A stretch of DNA of 22,756 bases from assembly GCA_046543225.1 (NCBI GenBank), contig JBKGZW010000026.1:1-22756 (forward strand), written 5' to 3'. Positions 21,846 through 22,756 of the stretch are shown in pieces. The notes beneath the pieces were generated by a model that ran no database searches, was not told where the DNA came from, and worked only from the letters and a program-made list of their open reading frames with translations. Origin of the DNA: SKKL01 sp046543225 (lineage in GTDB: Bacteria > Actinomycetota > Acidimicrobiia > Acidimicrobiales > SKKL01). Position 1 is the first letter of the stretch; the number at the start of each line of letters is the position of its first letter. The translations under genes were made by a program, and so were the position numbers.

Positions 21846-21855
21846 GACTCGGGAA
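21841..21855. promoter_or_regulatory. Perfect palindrome in a divergent promoter region
   Basis: TTCCCGA-C-TCGGGAA lies between the thioredoxin-lipoprotein gene and the small membrane-protein gene. Each half contains one of two back-to-back -35 elements, which may explain the symmetry; a dimeric regulator site is the alternative. Confidence 0.55.
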
Positions 21856-21877
21856 GTTCTCACCCGCCCGCCGGGTT
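21851..21877 (+). promoter_or_regulatory. Weaker SigR/SigH-like promoter of the small membrane protein
   Basis: GGGAAG (21851-21856), 18 bases, GTT (21875-21877). The -35 differs from GGGAAY at the last base. The predicted start lies around the ATGs at 21881 and 21887. Confidence 0.35.
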
Positions 21878-21880
21878 CCG

Positions 21881-22108
21881 ATGCTCATGGGACCGTCACC
21901 GAACGGCGTCCGCGCCGCGGCCGCCTCGCTCCACCTGGAGATCCTGCTCCCGCGCACCGACGCCGGGGTGATCGCCCAACTGGTCGCCCTCGCCGCCGTC
22001 GTGCTCGCCGTGTCGGTGATGGTGCGCCACCAACGAGAGCTGCTGCTGCTCACCTGGGGCGTCGGGCTCGTCGTGCTCGGCGGGATGGGGCTACGTGCGA
22101 TCCACTGA
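21881..22108 (+). CDS. Small membrane protein, unknown function
   Basis: A protein of 75 residues (73 if the ATG at 21887 is used). After a short polar N-terminus it has two hydrophobic helices: AGVIAQLVALAAVVLAVSVMV and, after an RHQRE turn, LLLLTWGVGLVVLGGMGL. I recognise no family. The frame is open further upstream to a GTG at 21827, but that region holds the divergent promoters. The place between a thioredoxin-like operon and doxX, and the shared promoter type, suggest a redox or envelope-stress link by association only. Confidence 0.6.
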   Translation: MLMGPSPNGVRAAAASLHLEILLPRTDAGVIAQLVALAAVVLAVSVMVRHQRELLLLTWGVGLVVLGGMGLRAIH

Positions 22109-22117
22109 TCTGACCTT

Positions 22118-22139
22118 CCGGTGGGGAATCTCCCCCCGG
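22118..22139. other. Hairpin overlapping the doxX promoter
   Basis: CCGG-t-GGGGA, ATC, TCCCC-CCGG can form a 9-pair stem with one bulged T, ten bases after the small membrane-protein stop. It could be a terminator for that gene; it also contains the -35 box of the doxX promoter. Confidence 0.4.
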
Positions 22140-22150
22140 TGACCCGGGTT
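22124..22150 (+). promoter_or_regulatory. SigR/SigH-type promoter of doxX
   Basis: GGGAAT (22124-22129), 18 bases, GTT (22148-22150), an exact match to the SigR consensus. The predicted leader is about 47 bases and carries the GGAGG ribosome binding site. Confidence 0.6.
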
Positions 22151-22203
22151 GCCTGTCCGTCGCCGCGGGCGGCACGACACCCATCCCTTCACGGAGGTCA
22201 CCG

Positions 22204-22677
22204 ATGCACCAAGCCTGTAGGACCCTCAACCGCTTCCACTTCCTCGCCCCACTCGTGCTGCGGGTGGTGATCGGCGCGCTGTTCATCTGGCACGGCATCG
22301 ACAAGTTCGACGCTGGCATCTCCATGATCGAGGACATGTTCACCATGTGGGGCGTGCCTGCCCCTGCGCTCACCGCACCGTTGGTCGCGGTGATCGAGAT
22401 CGTGGCCGGGCTGGCCCTCGTGCTGGGTGTCGGCACCCGCATCGCCGCCGTGCTCCTCGGTGCCGTCATGGTCGGATCGCTGCTCTATGTGAAGCTGGAT
22501 CTGGGTCTGATCGCCGACGGTCCCATGCCCGGCGCCGAGCTCGACCTGTCGCTGCTGGCGGGGCTGGTGGCGCTCGTGGTGTTGGGCCCCGGACGCCTGT
22601 CGGGCGATCAGATGATGGGGATCGAACCCGCCGAGGGTGTCGCCCAGGGCGAACCTGCTCAGGCGGTCCACGGGTAG
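22204..22677 (+). CDS. DoxX family membrane protein
   Basis: A 157-residue protein with four hydrophobic helices, typical of the DoxX/SURF4-like family. The first carries LVLRVVIGALFIWHGIDKF, the family's most conserved stretch. Then come TAPLVAVIEIVAGLALVLGVGTRIAAVLLGAVM and a last helix LSLLAGLVALVVLGPGRLS. In Mycobacterium tuberculosis a DoxX protein belongs to a membrane-associated oxidoreductase complex that resists thiol and superoxide stress; a similar role here is inference, helped by the promoter type. A GGAGG lies 8 bases before the ATG. The end overlaps the convergent partial gene by 19 bases. Confidence 0.9.
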   Translation: MHQACRTLNRFHFLAPLVLRVVIGALFIWHGIDKFDAGISMIEDMFTMWGVPAPALTAPLVAVIEIVAGLALVLGVGTRIAAVLLGAVMVGSLLYVKLDLGLIADGPMPGAELDLSLLAGLVALVVLGPGRLSGDQMMGIEPAEGVAQGEPAQAVHG

Positions 22678-22756
22678 GTCTCGAACTCCCGGTCACCGAC
22701 AGGCCGGGTGACGAGCGGGTGCACCGCTGTGGTCTCGTCGAAGAACAGGAACGCGT
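22659..22756 (-). CDS. C-terminal end of an unrecognised gene (cut by window edge)
   Basis: The last ~31 codons of a minus-strand gene that begins beyond the window, ending ...REFETYPWTA. Codon third positions are GC-rich and the frame is open to the edge, so it is probably real. The fragment is too short to name a family. It overlaps the doxX end by 19 bases. Confidence 0.6.
   Translation of the reverse strand, partial: AFLFFDETTAVHPLVTRPVGDREFETYPWTA

Noticed and set aside
1..22756. Phage island, defence system, transposon or recent gene transfer
   Set aside because: Base composition and codon use look even throughout; no integrase, transposase, nuclease array, attachment repeat or tRNA was seen.

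Overview
The window is very GC-rich with strongly GC-biased third codon positions. Several genes are typical of Actinomycetota: a deazaflavin-dependent nitroreductase-family protein, ECF sigma factors with membrane partners, many lipoproteins and apparently leaderless transcripts. The mix suggests a free-living actinobacterium, perhaps of class Acidimicrobiia; that placement is inference. Genes are tightly packed. There is no gene-free stretch longer than about 150 bases, and I saw no rRNA, tRNA, CRISPR array, insertion sequence or phage gene.

Layout. Positions 1-4112 run mainly on the minus strand: a truncated aldo/keto reductase, an ECF sigma factor coupled to a membrane-anchored partner, an XRE regulator coupled to a small membrane protein (with a dyad operator), and a lytic-transglycosylase-like lipoprotein. 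Positions 4220-7840 (plus) hold a PLP-dependent decarboxylase and a large glycine-rich surface protein with an LPTTG sorting signal, closed by a 40-base hairpin. Positions 7907-11382 hold a SurA-like lipoprotein, a DUF6544-like membrane protein, a SnoaL-like/GGDEF diguanylate cyclase and a 50-residue basic protein. Positions 11415-15407 (minus) hold a coupled plsY-degV-HD-GYP operon, then an AhpD-like protein and a deazaflavin-type protein. Positions 15473-19554 (plus) hold an alpha/beta hydrolase-OsmC fusion, a dihydrolipoamide-dehydrogenase-like flavoprotein and a second ECF sigma/partner pair. Positions 19425-21809 (minus) form a thioredoxin-lipoprotein/CcdA/methyltransferase operon. A small membrane protein, a DoxX protein and the end of an unrecognised gene close the window.

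How the genes fit together. The right half is rich in thiol and peroxide chemistry. Reading the intergenic regions by eye, I found the same bipartite motif, GGAAY-N18/19-GTT, just upstream of the AhpD-like gene, plsY, the flavoprotein disulfide reductase, the thioredoxin-like lipoprotein operon and doxX. Weaker copies precede the small membrane protein and the second ECF sigma factor. This matches the known SigR/SigH thiol-stress promoter class, so these genes may form one local redox-stress regulon. In three cases the predicted transcription start falls at or within about 5 bases of the start codon, implying leaderless or nearly leaderless mRNAs. A second theme is c-di-GMP: a GGDEF cyclase and an HD-GYP protein lie close together, and the HD-GYP gene is translationally coupled to two phospholipid-synthesis genes.
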